Below, piece after piece: positions 1 to 6,810 of a stretch of 20,852 nucleotides of DNA (its first letter is position 1; each line of letters begins with the position of its first letter). The position numbers were made by a program, and so were the translations under genes. The notes under the pieces were generated by a model. It saw nothing but the letters and a program-made list of their open reading frames with translations, was not told the origin of the DNA and did no database searches. The DNA comes from CANJJB01 sp964449295 (lineage in GTDB: Bacteria; Chlamydiota; Chlamydiia; Chlamydiales; Rhabdochlamydiaceae). The stretch is taken from positions 1-20,852 of the forward strand of contig CAYUZN010000023.1 in NCBI GenBank assembly GCA_964449295.1, written 5' to 3'.

Positions 1-1105
1 CAGGTGTTATGTCAGAGACAACATTTACTCTCGGATGATCTCTTAAGAAAGAAGGATCGGATAGGTGAGCAAAGTGGATGTCTTGTATGAGAAAATGGCA
101 GTGGTCTTCTTCAGGAAGCCAGAGTTCGAGATATTTGGTTGAAAGAAATAAGCCGAGTACTGGTGTTCCTAGAGCTGCAGCCAGATGCACAGTGACAGTG
201 TTAACCGAAATGACCATCTGAGCCTCTTGAATCACGGATAAAAAACCGCTCCAATCAAGTTGATTGCATAAATTGAGAGCGTTGGGACAAATAGATGAGA
301 TGGCTGCAATGGCCTCTTGCTCTCTTTTTCCTTTGCCTGTGAATATGATTTTAAAACCTTCGGAAGAGAGTTTTTCAGCTAGTTTTTTCCAGTAGTCTAC
401 TTTCCATTCCCGTCTTTCTTCTGTCGTTCCCACATGGAAGATGATGTACTCTTGCTCTAAAATCCGAGGAGATTTTTTAAAGTAAAAGCAGGGCTTGAGA
501 TGAGAGGTCTCAATTCCTAGTGAGCGCAATAAATGGGAATACATGTGAGGGAGATAGCGTAATTTTTCTGGAAAGTTCACAACATGGGAGAGGGAAGGAT
601 GAAATCCTGCAGAGCTAAATGTGACGATATGGGGAATCTGCAATTTTCTAAGAATACAAGATGTATTGGGGAAAAAAGGGTGTAAATCGAGTGCAAGATC
701 GTAATTTTCCTTTTTAAGGTTGGTGATCAATGAAGCATATTTAGATGTTAAGCTCTGCAGCAATAGGCGTATTTGAGAAAAAAGAGAGCCTGCAAGTGCT
801 TCTGTTTTCCAATTGGAAGCGACGTAAATCTTGTCAATCAGAGGATGTTTTTCGAGTGCTACTTTAGAGTCAGGCGATGTCAGGAAGTGAATTTTAGAGT
901 GGGGCCACTTTTGCTTCAGGGCAGGAAGTATAGATGTCACAAGAAGAATATCTCCCAAAGTTGCCCAGTTACAGATGAGAATCTTGTTTATTTTGTCTAG
1001 CTGAATAGGTTTTGATTTTTTTTTGAAAAAGGAAAGGGCAGCGTGCATGTAGAGAAGTAAGCGCACTTTCCAACTGTCTGTAAAATAGCGATGATTGTTT
1101 ATCAC
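1..1105 (-). CDS. GT9 (heptosyltransferase-like) glycosyltransferase, partial at left edge
   Basis: Glycosyltransferase family 9 protein, the family of ADP-heptose:LPS heptosyltransferases, which act on the cytoplasmic face of the inner membrane during core assembly. About 368 codons are open to the window edge with no stop, so only the C-terminal end is missing. N-terminal domain: NKILICNWATLGDILLVTSI is the typical family opening with its glycine-asp loop. C-terminal domain: HVGTTEERREWKVDYWKKLA resembles the donor-binding strand-loop, and SVNTVTVHLAAALGTPVLGL is the GT9 signature, here with N-T-V-T where many members have D-T/S-G. The start is uncertain. GTG at 1105 gives the longest form (M-INNHRYF), ATG at 1048 is the alternative, and neither has a convincing Shine-Dalgarno sequence. 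It is transcribed away from the exported protein at 1298. Family assignment is firm; the exact acceptor and sugar are not known. Confidence 0.85.
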   Translation of the reverse strand, partial: MINNHRYFTDSWKVRLLLYMHAALSFFKKKSKPIQLDKINKILICNWATLGDILLVTSILPALKQKWPHSKIHFLTSPDSKVALEKHPLIDKIYVASNWKTEALAGSLFSQIRLLLQSLTSKYASLITNLKKENYDLALDLHPFFPNTSCILRKLQIPHIVTFSSAGFHPSLSHVVNFPEKLRYLPHMYSHLLRSLGIETSHLKPCFYFKKSPRILEQEYIIFHVGTTEERREWKVDYWKKLAEKLSSEGFKIIFTGKGKREQEAIAAISSICPNALNLCNQLDWSGFLSVIQEAQMVISVNTVTVHLAAALGTPVLGLFLSTKYLELWLPEEDHCHFLIQDIHFAHLSDPSFLRDHPRVNVVSDITP

Positions 1106-1157
1106 AGAGACCCATTTTATAATTAACTAAGAAAAATGGCACTAGTATTTTAAGGGG

Positions 1158-1186
1158 TTGCATTAAACAGCGATACGTTTTAAAAT
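1158..1186 (+). promoter_or_regulatory. Candidate housekeeping promoter for the exported protein at 1298
   Basis: TTGCAT (1158-1163), a 17-bp spacer and TAAAAT (1181-1186, five of six matches to TATAAT). It would start transcription near 1193 and give a leader of about 105 nt, which is long for this compact window. The -35 matches only in its TTG, so the call rests on spacing and the good -10. Confidence 0.4.
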
Positions 1187-1284
1187 CACTGGTTATGGAA
1201 ATGCTCTAATCGATTTAGGCATATTTCGTAAGAAAATCAGAAAGGAGAAATTTATAGAAAGCATTCTTAAAATCTAAAACGCCT

Positions 1285-1292
1285 AAAGGAGG
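1285..1292 (+). promoter_or_regulatory. Strong ribosome binding site in a small hairpin
   Basis: AAAGGAGG lies 5 nt before the ATG at 1298 and is one of the strongest Shine-Dalgarno matches in the window. It sits in a possible 4-bp stem, GCCT (1281-1284) with AGGC (1290-1293), which could partly mask it. It fixes the start of the exported protein. Confidence 0.7.
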
Positions 1293-1297
1293 CAAAT

Positions 1298-1915
1298 ATG
1301 AAAAACGTACAATTCAATAAAATGGTTGCACCCATTGCATGTGTTTTAACACTGATCTTAGGAGTTAATTCTCAACTTCTAGCTAAAGACAACGAAGACA
1401 AAGTTAAAGATGGAATTCAAAAAGTAGCAGATGGTCTTAAATCAGCTGTCGAGAAGGCAGGAGATAAGGTCGATGATGTTCAAGCCTACTTTGATAGTTA
1501 TAAATGGAAAGGAGTCCTTGAAGGAGTTGCAGTCTCCGGTCCTGTTACTTTAGATGATCTTAAACTCAATGACCATCATCGTGCGATTGTGGTGAAACCA
1601 GACGAAACAATTCATGCTAAAGTGTCTTGTGCTTTTAATTCTGACCAATGCTCTCCTGTATCAGTCTATCGAGTCGTGATTGGCATTAAAGGTGTTGGTG
1701 CTCAAACGACAATAGGAACAACTTTAGGAGTTGTTGCTGGAGAAGGGCGTGAAAAATTCAAAATAAAAGCTCCTGCAACGCCAGGGCTTTATGAAGTTCG
1801 CTTTCGTGTCGTTGAAGGATTAACAGAAGATCATGCTTTGAAAGCATGGCTTGATCCTCAAGGTAATGAACCCGATTCTTCTACAACTATTGGCTTAATC
1901 TACGTAAAAGCTTAA
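1298..1915 (+). CDS. Small exported protein of unknown function
   Basis: The 205-residue product is not recognised as a named family. A signal peptide is clear: lysines near the N-terminus, a hydrophobic core around residues 10-26 (VAPIACVLTLILGV) and a probable cleavage around NSQLLA-K. After it comes a highly charged amphipathic stretch (about residues 32-65) with spaced K/D/V/A residues such as VADGLKSAVEKAGDKV, probably helical. The rest looks beta-rich, with two cysteines close together (CAFNSDQC) that could form a disulfide in the periplasm, and ends with PATPGLYEVRFRV, reminiscent of an Ig-like strand pair. The start is fixed by a strong AAAGGAGG site. The gene has its own promoter candidate and terminator, so it is probably monocistronic. 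High expression is suggested by the ribosome binding site and terminator, but this is inference. Confidence 0.8.
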   Translation: MKNVQFNKMVAPIACVLTLILGVNSQLLAKDNEDKVKDGIQKVADGLKSAVEKAGDKVDDVQAYFDSYKWKGVLEGVAVSGPVTLDDLKLNDHHRAIVVKPDETIHAKVSCAFNSDQCSPVSVYRVVIGIKGVGAQTTIGTTLGVVAGEGREKFKIKAPATPGLYEVRFRVVEGLTEDHALKAWLDPQGNEPDSSTTIGLIYVKA

Positions 1916-1935
1916 TATAAACTTGCATCATAAAC

Positions 1936-1973
1936 ATGCCTGATTGCTTGAAAAAGTGGTCAGGCATTTTTTT
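1936..1973 (+). terminator. Rho-independent terminator after the exported protein
   Basis: Perfect 8-bp inverted repeat ATGCCTGA (1936-1943) and TCAGGCAT (1960-1967), extended to a 12-bp stem by T-G, T-G, G-T and C-G pairs, with an 8-nt loop, followed by seven T (1967-1973). It lies 20 nt after the stop of the gene at 1298. The first three bases of the stem are also the ATG of the longest reading of the permease gene that follows. Confidence 0.85.
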
Positions 1974-2802
1974 ATTGGGGGAAAAAACCATTAGACAGAT
2001 AGAGGCTTCCAAAAAGTGGCGATTTATAGATATCGCAGAGATGATGGCTTACTGGGAAGTTTTGAAAAGTCTCATTGTGCGTGATATCAAGTTGAAATAT
2101 ACGCAAACGCTATTAGGAATCGGATGGGTTATTTTGCAGCCGCTTGTCACAGTAGGCTTATTTGCGATTATTTTTGGTAAATGGATGCACTTAGATGCTG
2201 AAGGAGCTCCCTATGTTCTTTTTGCATTCTGCGGCCTAATTCCTTGGACATTTGTCTATCAGGGAATTCAAAGATCTGCACAGGGGATCCAAAATGATAA
2301 AGTCATTATCAATAAAATTTATTTTCCGAGATTGCTCATCCCTTTAAGCGTTATCGCTGTCACACTCATTGATAGTGGCATCCTTACCATCATTTTAGGG
2401 GTATTGTTAAAGTTTTTTAGTATAGGATTTGAGTGGAAAATGTTATGTTTTCCTATCTGTCTACTACCGCTTTTCTGTTTGACATTGGGACTTGGCTCTT
2501 TTTTTGCTTCTCTATCTGTGCGCTATCGGGATCTTATTTACCTCCTTCCTTTTTTTCTGCAGGTTTTTATGTACCTGTCACCTGTATTTTATTCCTCACG
2601 GGCAGCTTTTGGTCAGTGGTTCTGGTTATATAGGTTAAATCCTATGGTAGGGATCATAGATGCGTGCAGGTGGTGTTTTCTCAAAATTGAGTCGTTTCCA
2701 ATGGAGAATTTTGCGATAGCATCTGCAATCTCTCTTGCCATATGTCTATGTGGAATGTCTATTTTTTCTTATTTAGATCGCTACTTTGCGGATTGGTTAT
2801 GA
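1936..2802 (+). CDS. wzm: ABC-2 type polysaccharide export permease (Wzm-like)
   Basis: Integral membrane subunit of an ABC transporter for O-antigen or other surface polysaccharide, partner of the ATPase that follows. The N-terminal region RDIKLKYTQTLLGIGWVILQ is a close match to the family signature (RDIKxRYxQTxLGxxWxxLQP). About six hydrophobic segments follow, with the conserved region LSVRYRDLIYLLPFFLQVFM before the last third. The start is a problem. ATG at 1936 lies inside the terminator stem of the previous gene, and TTG at 1975 directly follows the T-run. ATG at 2041 would remove IEASKKWRFIDIAEM, which resembles the conserved N-terminus of homologues, so I favour 1936 or 1975. None has a good Shine-Dalgarno. 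The stop overlaps the start of the ATPase gene (ATGA), so the two are translationally coupled. Confidence 0.88.
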   Translation: MPDCLKKWSGIFLLGEKTIRQIEASKKWRFIDIAEMMAYWEVLKSLIVRDIKLKYTQTLLGIGWVILQPLVTVGLFAIIFGKWMHLDAEGAPYVLFAFCGLIPWTFVYQGIQRSAQGIQNDKVIINKIYFPRLLIPLSVIAVTLIDSGILTIILGVLLKFFSIGFEWKMLCFPICLLPLFCLTLGLGSFFASLSVRYRDLIYLLPFFLQVFMYLSPVFYSSRAAFGQWFWLYRLNPMVGIIDACRWCFLKIESFPMENFAIASAISLAICLCGMSIFSYLDRYFADWL

Positions 2803-3551
2803 CGTATATTGACATAAGAAAAATAGGAAAAAAATACTATATGAATGAGTCTTTGAAGGAGAGATTACACAGGGGCATCTCTTTTCGCAGGGAAACTAGG
2901 AAATTTATATGGGCTTTGGAAGAAGTGAGCTGTTCTTTGCAAGCAGGTGAGCTTGTCGGTGTTATCGGGGGTAATGGCTCTGGTAAAAGCACTCTGTTAA
3001 AACTTATCTCGCAAGTGACACTTCCAACAAAAGGTTCAATTTTAGTTGAAGGGAAAGTAGGCGCTTTGCTCGATGTCAATGTTGGTATGCATCCAGAGCT
3101 GTCAGGCAGAGATAATATTTACTTTTTTGGCGCTATTTTAGGTATGACAAGAAAAGAGATTCGAAAAAATTTAAACGATATTGTTGACTTTGCAGAAATG
3201 TCCCAATTTTTAGATCTTCCTCTTAAAAAATACTCAAGTGGGATGGCGCTTAGACTGGCTTGCTCTGTTATCTTACATTTAAAAACGGATATTCTAATTA
3301 TCGATGAGGTTCTCTCTGTTGGAGATCGCTCTTTTCAAGAGCAGTGTTTTAAAAAAATTCAAGACGTTGTGAAAGAAGGTAAAATTGTTTTGTGTGTCTC
3401 CCATCATGCAGGTTGGATTAAAACATATTGTCAAAGAGCTCTTCTTTTAGATAAGGGAAGAGTTGTGTATGATGGTCTTCCTCAAGCTGCATTTGATAAA
3501 TATGAAGACATTGAAAACAGCTATTGTTCACGATTGGATAGTGGCACTTAG
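2799..3551 (+). CDS. wzt: ABC transporter ATPase for polysaccharide export (Wzt-like, short form)
   Basis: Nucleotide-binding subunit that powers glycan export with the preceding permease. Of 250 residues, Walker A is GGNGSGKST (57-65). The signature loop is YSSGMALRLA, Walker B is DILIIDEVLSVGD, as typical of the Wzt/TagH subgroup, and the switch histidine is in VSHH. The start at ATG 2799 is chosen because it makes the 4-nt ATGA overlap with the permease stop and begins just before the ATPase domain; an upstream in-frame extension would read through permease sequence. The protein ends soon after the nucleotide-binding domain, so it lacks the C-terminal carbohydrate-binding domain that some Wzt proteins use to recognise a capped chain. 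This suggests export coupled to synthesis rather than terminal-cap recognition (inference). Its last 50 nt overlap the next gene. Confidence 0.92.
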   Translation: MTYIDIRKIGKKYYMNESLKERLHRGISFRRETRKFIWALEEVSCSLQAGELVGVIGGNGSGKSTLLKLISQVTLPTKGSILVEGKVGALLDVNVGMHPELSGRDNIYFFGAILGMTRKEIRKNLNDIVDFAEMSQFLDLPLKKYSSGMALRLACSVILHLKTDILIIDEVLSVGDRSFQEQCFKKIQDVVKEGKIVLCVSHHAGWIKTYCQRALLLDKGRVVYDGLPQAAFDKYEDIENSYCSRLDSGT

Positions 3552-4623
3552 AGGAGGAGAGAGAGTCCTTCAGAATCTGTATGAGTTGTACCCCTCTCCT
3601 ATTTATACTCTTCTTAAACAAGATTCTATTGCGAGCAAGTTGGGAATAGACCCGCAAGTTGTTAAGACATCCTTTATTCAACATCTACCGTTTTCAAAGG
3701 CGTTTTATAGAAATTATTTCCCTTTATTCCCTTCAGCTATCGAAAGCTTAGATGTTAGTCAGCATGATCTGATTTTATCAAGCTCGCATAGTGTGGCGAA
3801 AGGAATCAGAACACACCCTCATCAATTGCATATTTGTTATTGCCACTCACCGATGCGTTATGCCTGGGATTTATACGATCAATATATGGAAACTGTCAGT
3901 GGATTTAAGAAAATAATGGCACGTCTAGGGCTCAAATACATGCGCAATTGGGATTTACGCACAACACCCCTAGTGAATCATTTTATTGCCAACTCTTATT
4001 TCATCAAAGAGCGTATTAAAAAAATCTATGGAAGAGACTCTACTGTCATTTATCCTCCTGTCATGACTCATTTGATGGCGCTGAAAGAAAAAGAGGATTT
4101 CTATCTGACGGTAGCTCATCTTGTTCCTTATAAAAAGATTGATCTGATTGTTGAGACAGTCTCTTCTTTGCCAGGTAAGCGTTTAGTCGTTGTGGGAGAG
4201 GGCCCTGAATGGAACAAAATAAAGGCTAAAGCAGGAAAAAATGTCGAGTTGTTAGGATATCAAGAAGATGGTATCGTGCGAGATCTTTTTTCTCGTGCGA
4301 AAGGATTTATCTTTGCAGCTGAAGAGGACTTTGGGATAGCCATTGTTGAAGCACAAGCAGCTGGCACCCCTGTGATTGCTTATGGGAAAGGGGGCGCTTT
4401 AGAGACAATTATTGAAGGGGAAACAGGTGTTTTGTTTCAGGAGCAGACAGTCGAGAGCTTAACCAAAGCCCTGAGACTATTTGAGGAAAAAGAATTTGAT
4501 CCGGTTGTGATTAAGAAACACGCAGAGCAATTTAGTGCTCAGCGATTTTGCCAAAATTTCAAAGAGTTTGTTGAAGAAAAATGGAGGATTTTTTGTGAAA
4601 GTTCTCATTCTTGCAGGAGGTAG
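3502..4623 (+). CDS. GT4 family glycosyltransferase, probable mannosyltransferase
   Basis: Retaining GT-B glycosyltransferase of family 4, cytosolic or membrane-associated, expected to add sugar to the glycan exported by the neighbouring transporter. N-terminal domain: TAIVHDWIVALRGGERVLQN (acceptor-side loop) and ICYCHSPMRYAWDLYDQY (about 111-128), the hallmark of a subgroup that includes many mannosyltransferases. C-terminal domain: VAHLVPYKKIDLIVE, VGEGPE, and EEDFGIAIVEAQAAGTPVIA with the EX7E pair (E275, E283 in the 3502 numbering). GDP-mannose as donor is inferred from the ManC gene immediately downstream. The start is ATG 3502 (373 residues) or TTG 3511, which would give the more usual MKTAIVHDW; neither has a strong Shine-Dalgarno. 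It overlaps wzt by 50 nt and manC by 29 nt. Confidence 0.9.
   Translation: MKTLKTAIVHDWIVALRGGERVLQNLYELYPSPIYTLLKQDSIASKLGIDPQVVKTSFIQHLPFSKAFYRNYFPLFPSAIESLDVSQHDLILSSSHSVAKGIRTHPHQLHICYCHSPMRYAWDLYDQYMETVSGFKKIMARLGLKYMRNWDLRTTPLVNHFIANSYFIKERIKKIYGRDSTVIYPPVMTHLMALKEKEDFYLTVAHLVPYKKIDLIVETVSSLPGKRLVVVGEGPEWNKIKAKAGKNVELLGYQEDGIVRDLFSRAKGFIFAAEEDFGIAIVEAQAAGTPVIAYGKGGALETIIEGETGVLFQEQTVESLTKALRLFEEKEFDPVVIKKHAEQFSAQRFCQNFKEFVEEKWRIFCESSHSCRR
4583..4587 (+). promoter_or_regulatory. Ribosome binding site that fixes the manC start
   Basis: GGAGG lies 7 nt before GTG 4595, inside the 3' end of the GT4 gene. It supports the GTG start of manC against longer in-frame readings that begin at 4535. 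Confidence 0.75.
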
Positions 4624-5611
4624 GGGGCTGCGCCTGTGGCCTTTATCAAGAGAGGCTCTTCCTAAACAATTTGCTACTTTACCTATACAAAATGACTCTT
4701 TCTCTCTTTTTCAAAAAACAGTTAAGCGATTTTTGTCTTTTATTCCTCAGGAAGATATTTGGGTGGTGACATCCCGAGATTATGAAACACTTGTTAAGCA
4801 GCAAATGCAAGCCATCGATCCTCTCTTAACCTCTCAACTTATTTTAGAGCCAGAGCAAAAAAATACAGCACCTGCCATTGCGCTCGCTTTGAAATTTCTA
4901 GAAAAGAAAAGTATTAATAGCCAAGAGACGATTCTCGTCACGCCCTCTGATCATCTCATGGCAGAAGGCCTTTTAGACTCTCTTGTGCTGGCAGAAAAAC
5001 TTGTTCACGAAGGTAAATTTGTACTTTTTGGCATTAAACCGTATAAGCCAGATGTGGGATACGGTTACATCAAGATGACAAGTAGCACATCTTCTGATGT
5101 TGAAGCCTTTGTAGAGAAACCCTCTTTAGATAAGGCTCAAGAATTTCTCAACGAAGGCTCTTATCTATGGAACTGTGGGCTTTTTGTATTCAAGAGTCAA
5201 ACTTTTTGGAAAGAGCTGCAAAAATGCTGCCCTTCTATGGCTTTTGTTGCGACTTCTTCTTATGAAGAGATACTACAGAATTTCTCCTCTTTACCTAATC
5301 TGTCTATTGATTATGCCGTGATAGAAAAGACGCAGTACTTAGCAGCCATTCCTCTAAATCTTTTTTGGTCAGACATAGGATCGTGGGATAGTATTTTTGA
5401 TATGAATCAAAAAGATCACAATTCAAATGTAAAAATTGGCAATATTTTGGATATCGATACAAAAAACTGTTTGATCATAGGAGGAAAAAAACTGATTTCA
5501 ACAATTGGTCTAGAAGATCTGGTGATTGTCGAGACAGATGAAGCTATTTTTATAGGAAAAAGAGGAGAGACTCAGAAAGTGAAACTAATTCTTCAAGAGC
5601 TTAAAAAATGA
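4595..5611 (+). CDS. manC: Mannose-1-phosphate guanylyltransferase (GDP-mannose pyrophosphorylase)
   Basis: Catalyses GTP + mannose-1-phosphate to GDP-mannose + PPi, the donor for mannosylation. The 338-residue product has the nucleotidyltransferase fold: LAGGRGLRLWPLSREALPKQF (6-26) is the pyrophosphorylase signature loop, followed by LEPEQKNTAPAIALA (84-98), TPSDHLM, KPDVGYGYI (151-159), AFVEKPSLDKA (171-181, the FVEKP motif), WNCGLFVFK, and SIDYAVIEKT and WSDIGSWDSI near the C-terminus. Length fits the short, monofunctional form; the C-terminal phosphomannose isomerase cupin domain of bifunctional enzymes is absent. One deviation is that the usual GGxGTRLWPLSR has L in place of T (residue 12). 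GTG 4595 is chosen for its Shine-Dalgarno. No phosphomannose isomerase or phosphomannomutase lies in the window, so mannose-1-phosphate must come from genes elsewhere. The stop overlaps the next start (ATGA). Confidence 0.93.
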   Translation: MKVLILAGGRGLRLWPLSREALPKQFATLPIQNDSFSLFQKTVKRFLSFIPQEDIWVVTSRDYETLVKQQMQAIDPLLTSQLILEPEQKNTAPAIALALKFLEKKSINSQETILVTPSDHLMAEGLLDSLVLAEKLVHEGKFVLFGIKPYKPDVGYGYIKMTSSTSSDVEAFVEKPSLDKAQEFLNEGSYLWNCGLFVFKSQTFWKELQKCCPSMAFVATSSYEEILQNFSSLPNLSIDYAVIEKTQYLAAIPLNLFWSDIGSWDSIFDMNQKDHNSNVKIGNILDIDTKNCLIIGGKKLISTIGLEDLVIVETDEAIFIGKRGETQKVKLILQELKK

Positions 5612-6810
5612 TGAAGCATTTTCTTGTGCGCTTGTTTGTTGTATTGGGACCTCTAGGCAACATATTTACACCTGGCATTTTTCCAGCTGCTTTTCGAACC
5701 TATTATTTTATTCTTTTAGGATTTCCTTTCCTTTTTACATATTTACATAAGAAACAACAAAAACTTCTCTTCTTATTAATACCTCTCTTTATCTATGCAT
5801 TTATATCGAGCCTCTATGTCGATTTCTTAGCACCTGAGGAAGAGTTTTCGTTGATGAGATGGGGCCTACTTCTTTCCCAATTTTTATTTGTCTTAGGAGC
5901 AACTTCTTATATAAAGGATCAAGTAGAGATTTTATCTCTCTATTTAAAATCTTTTTTCCTGTCACTCATGATCAATAGTGTGTTTTTTATAGGGTTTTAT
6001 CTCGATATTTTCTCTTTTGCAACGATTGAAAGATTCTCTGTCTTAGGACAGTTTGGATATGGGCTGCTGAGATTTTCAATAGGATCATACCCGAATGAAT
6101 ATGGCATTGTGGCAAGTTTTGTAGCCTCAGTCCTTTTTTTGATGATAATCGATAAGCGCTATAGAATTTTTTCAAAGATAGTCACAGTTTTTTTTCTGGG
6201 AATGACTCTGATGGCTGTTATTTTGACAACAACAAGAAGTGCCTATGTTGCTTGCTGTATGAGTTTTTTATCTATTGCTTGGATTAAAAAACGAGCCTTA
6301 TTGTGGGCATCTGTCATGGGACTTTGTGCTATGATCTTACTCAAGGTTTTTAATATTAGTCTTGTCGATGTTATTTTGTTTGGATTTGATGTGGGTCAAA
6401 TCAGTCAAGGCTCTATGGGAGCCAGGCTTATTTTATGGGATGAAGCTCTGCAAGAGTTTTTATCTCATGGTTTTTTTGGAAAAGGATTTGCCACTTTTAC
6501 CGATCTTCATAACGTTTATCTGCAGCTACTTGTTGAACTAGGCATCATTGGATGTTTTCTACTTATAGGTGCGCTTGCTTTAGCTTTGTGTAAAAGAGAG
6601 AGAACTCCTTTTGTGCAAATGTCTTTTCAAGATGTGTTTTTGCAAAGAGTGCAAAGACTTGGAATGGCGCATGTACTTTGGTTTGCTCTAACAAACCACA
6701 ATCTCAATCATCATTTGACGTGGTTTGTGATTTTACTCTGGCTTTCTAAAGAAGTGGGAATTTCCCAGCCAAATACAGTGGATAATAGTGTGTATTCCTT
6801 CCAGAGATAA
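5608..6810 (+). CDS. O-antigen ligase/polymerase-like membrane protein
   Basis: Polytopic protein of 400 residues with about ten hydrophobic segments, in the O-antigen ligase (WaaL)/Wzy superfamily. The diagnostic region is the second half: LTTTRSAYVACC (the serine/threonine-arginine motif before a membrane helix), MGARLILWDEALQEF (R and W in the large periplasmic loop), GFFGKGFATF, and LHNVYLQLLVELGIIGCFLL, matching the conserved HNxYLxxLxExGxxG ending. Because the cluster uses an ABC-type exporter, a ligase role (transfer of the exported chain from undecaprenyl-PP to lipid A-core) is more likely than a Wzy polymerase role. The two families cannot be separated by eye. ATG 5608 overlaps the manC stop; ATG 5611 is equally possible. 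The final 20 or so codons overlap the opposite-strand ATPase gene by 65 nt. Confidence 0.82.
   Translation: MMKHFLVRLFVVLGPLGNIFTPGIFPAAFRTYYFILLGFPFLFTYLHKKQQKLLFLLIPLFIYAFISSLYVDFLAPEEEFSLMRWGLLLSQFLFVLGATSYIKDQVEILSLYLKSFFLSLMINSVFFIGFYLDIFSFATIERFSVLGQFGYGLLRFSIGSYPNEYGIVASFVASVLFLMIIDKRYRIFSKIVTVFFLGMTLMAVILTTTRSAYVACCMSFLSIAWIKKRALLWASVMGLCAMILLKVFNISLVDVILFGFDVGQISQGSMGARLILWDEALQEFLSHGFFGKGFATFTDLHNVYLQLLVELGIIGCFLLIGALALALCKRERTPFVQMSFQDVFLQRVQRLGMAHVLWFALTNHNLNHHLTWFVILLWLSKEVGISQPNTVDNSVYSFQR

Noticed and set aside
773..1163. Short open frames on both strands at the start of the window.
   Set aside because: They overlap the GT9 gene in other frames; the GT9 reading has clear family motifs along its length.
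2742..2798. An N-terminal extension of the ABC ATPase upstream of ATG 2799.
   Set aside because: It reads permease sequence in another frame; ATG 2799 gives the standard 4-nt overlap and the ATPase domain begins there.
4360..4380. TGGCAC followed by a T-rich stretch as a sigma-54 promoter.
   Set aside because: The -12 element TTGCA is missing at the right spacing and the site lies in the conserved EX7E region of the GT4 gene. No good TGGCAC-N5-TTGCA site was noticed in the intergenic regions.
5608..6810. A Wzx/Wzy-dependent pathway for the glycan cluster, with this gene as Wzy polymerase.
   Set aside because: No Wzx flippase or Wzz is present and a complete Wzm/Wzt-type exporter is, so ligase fits better; the families overlap, so this stays an inference.
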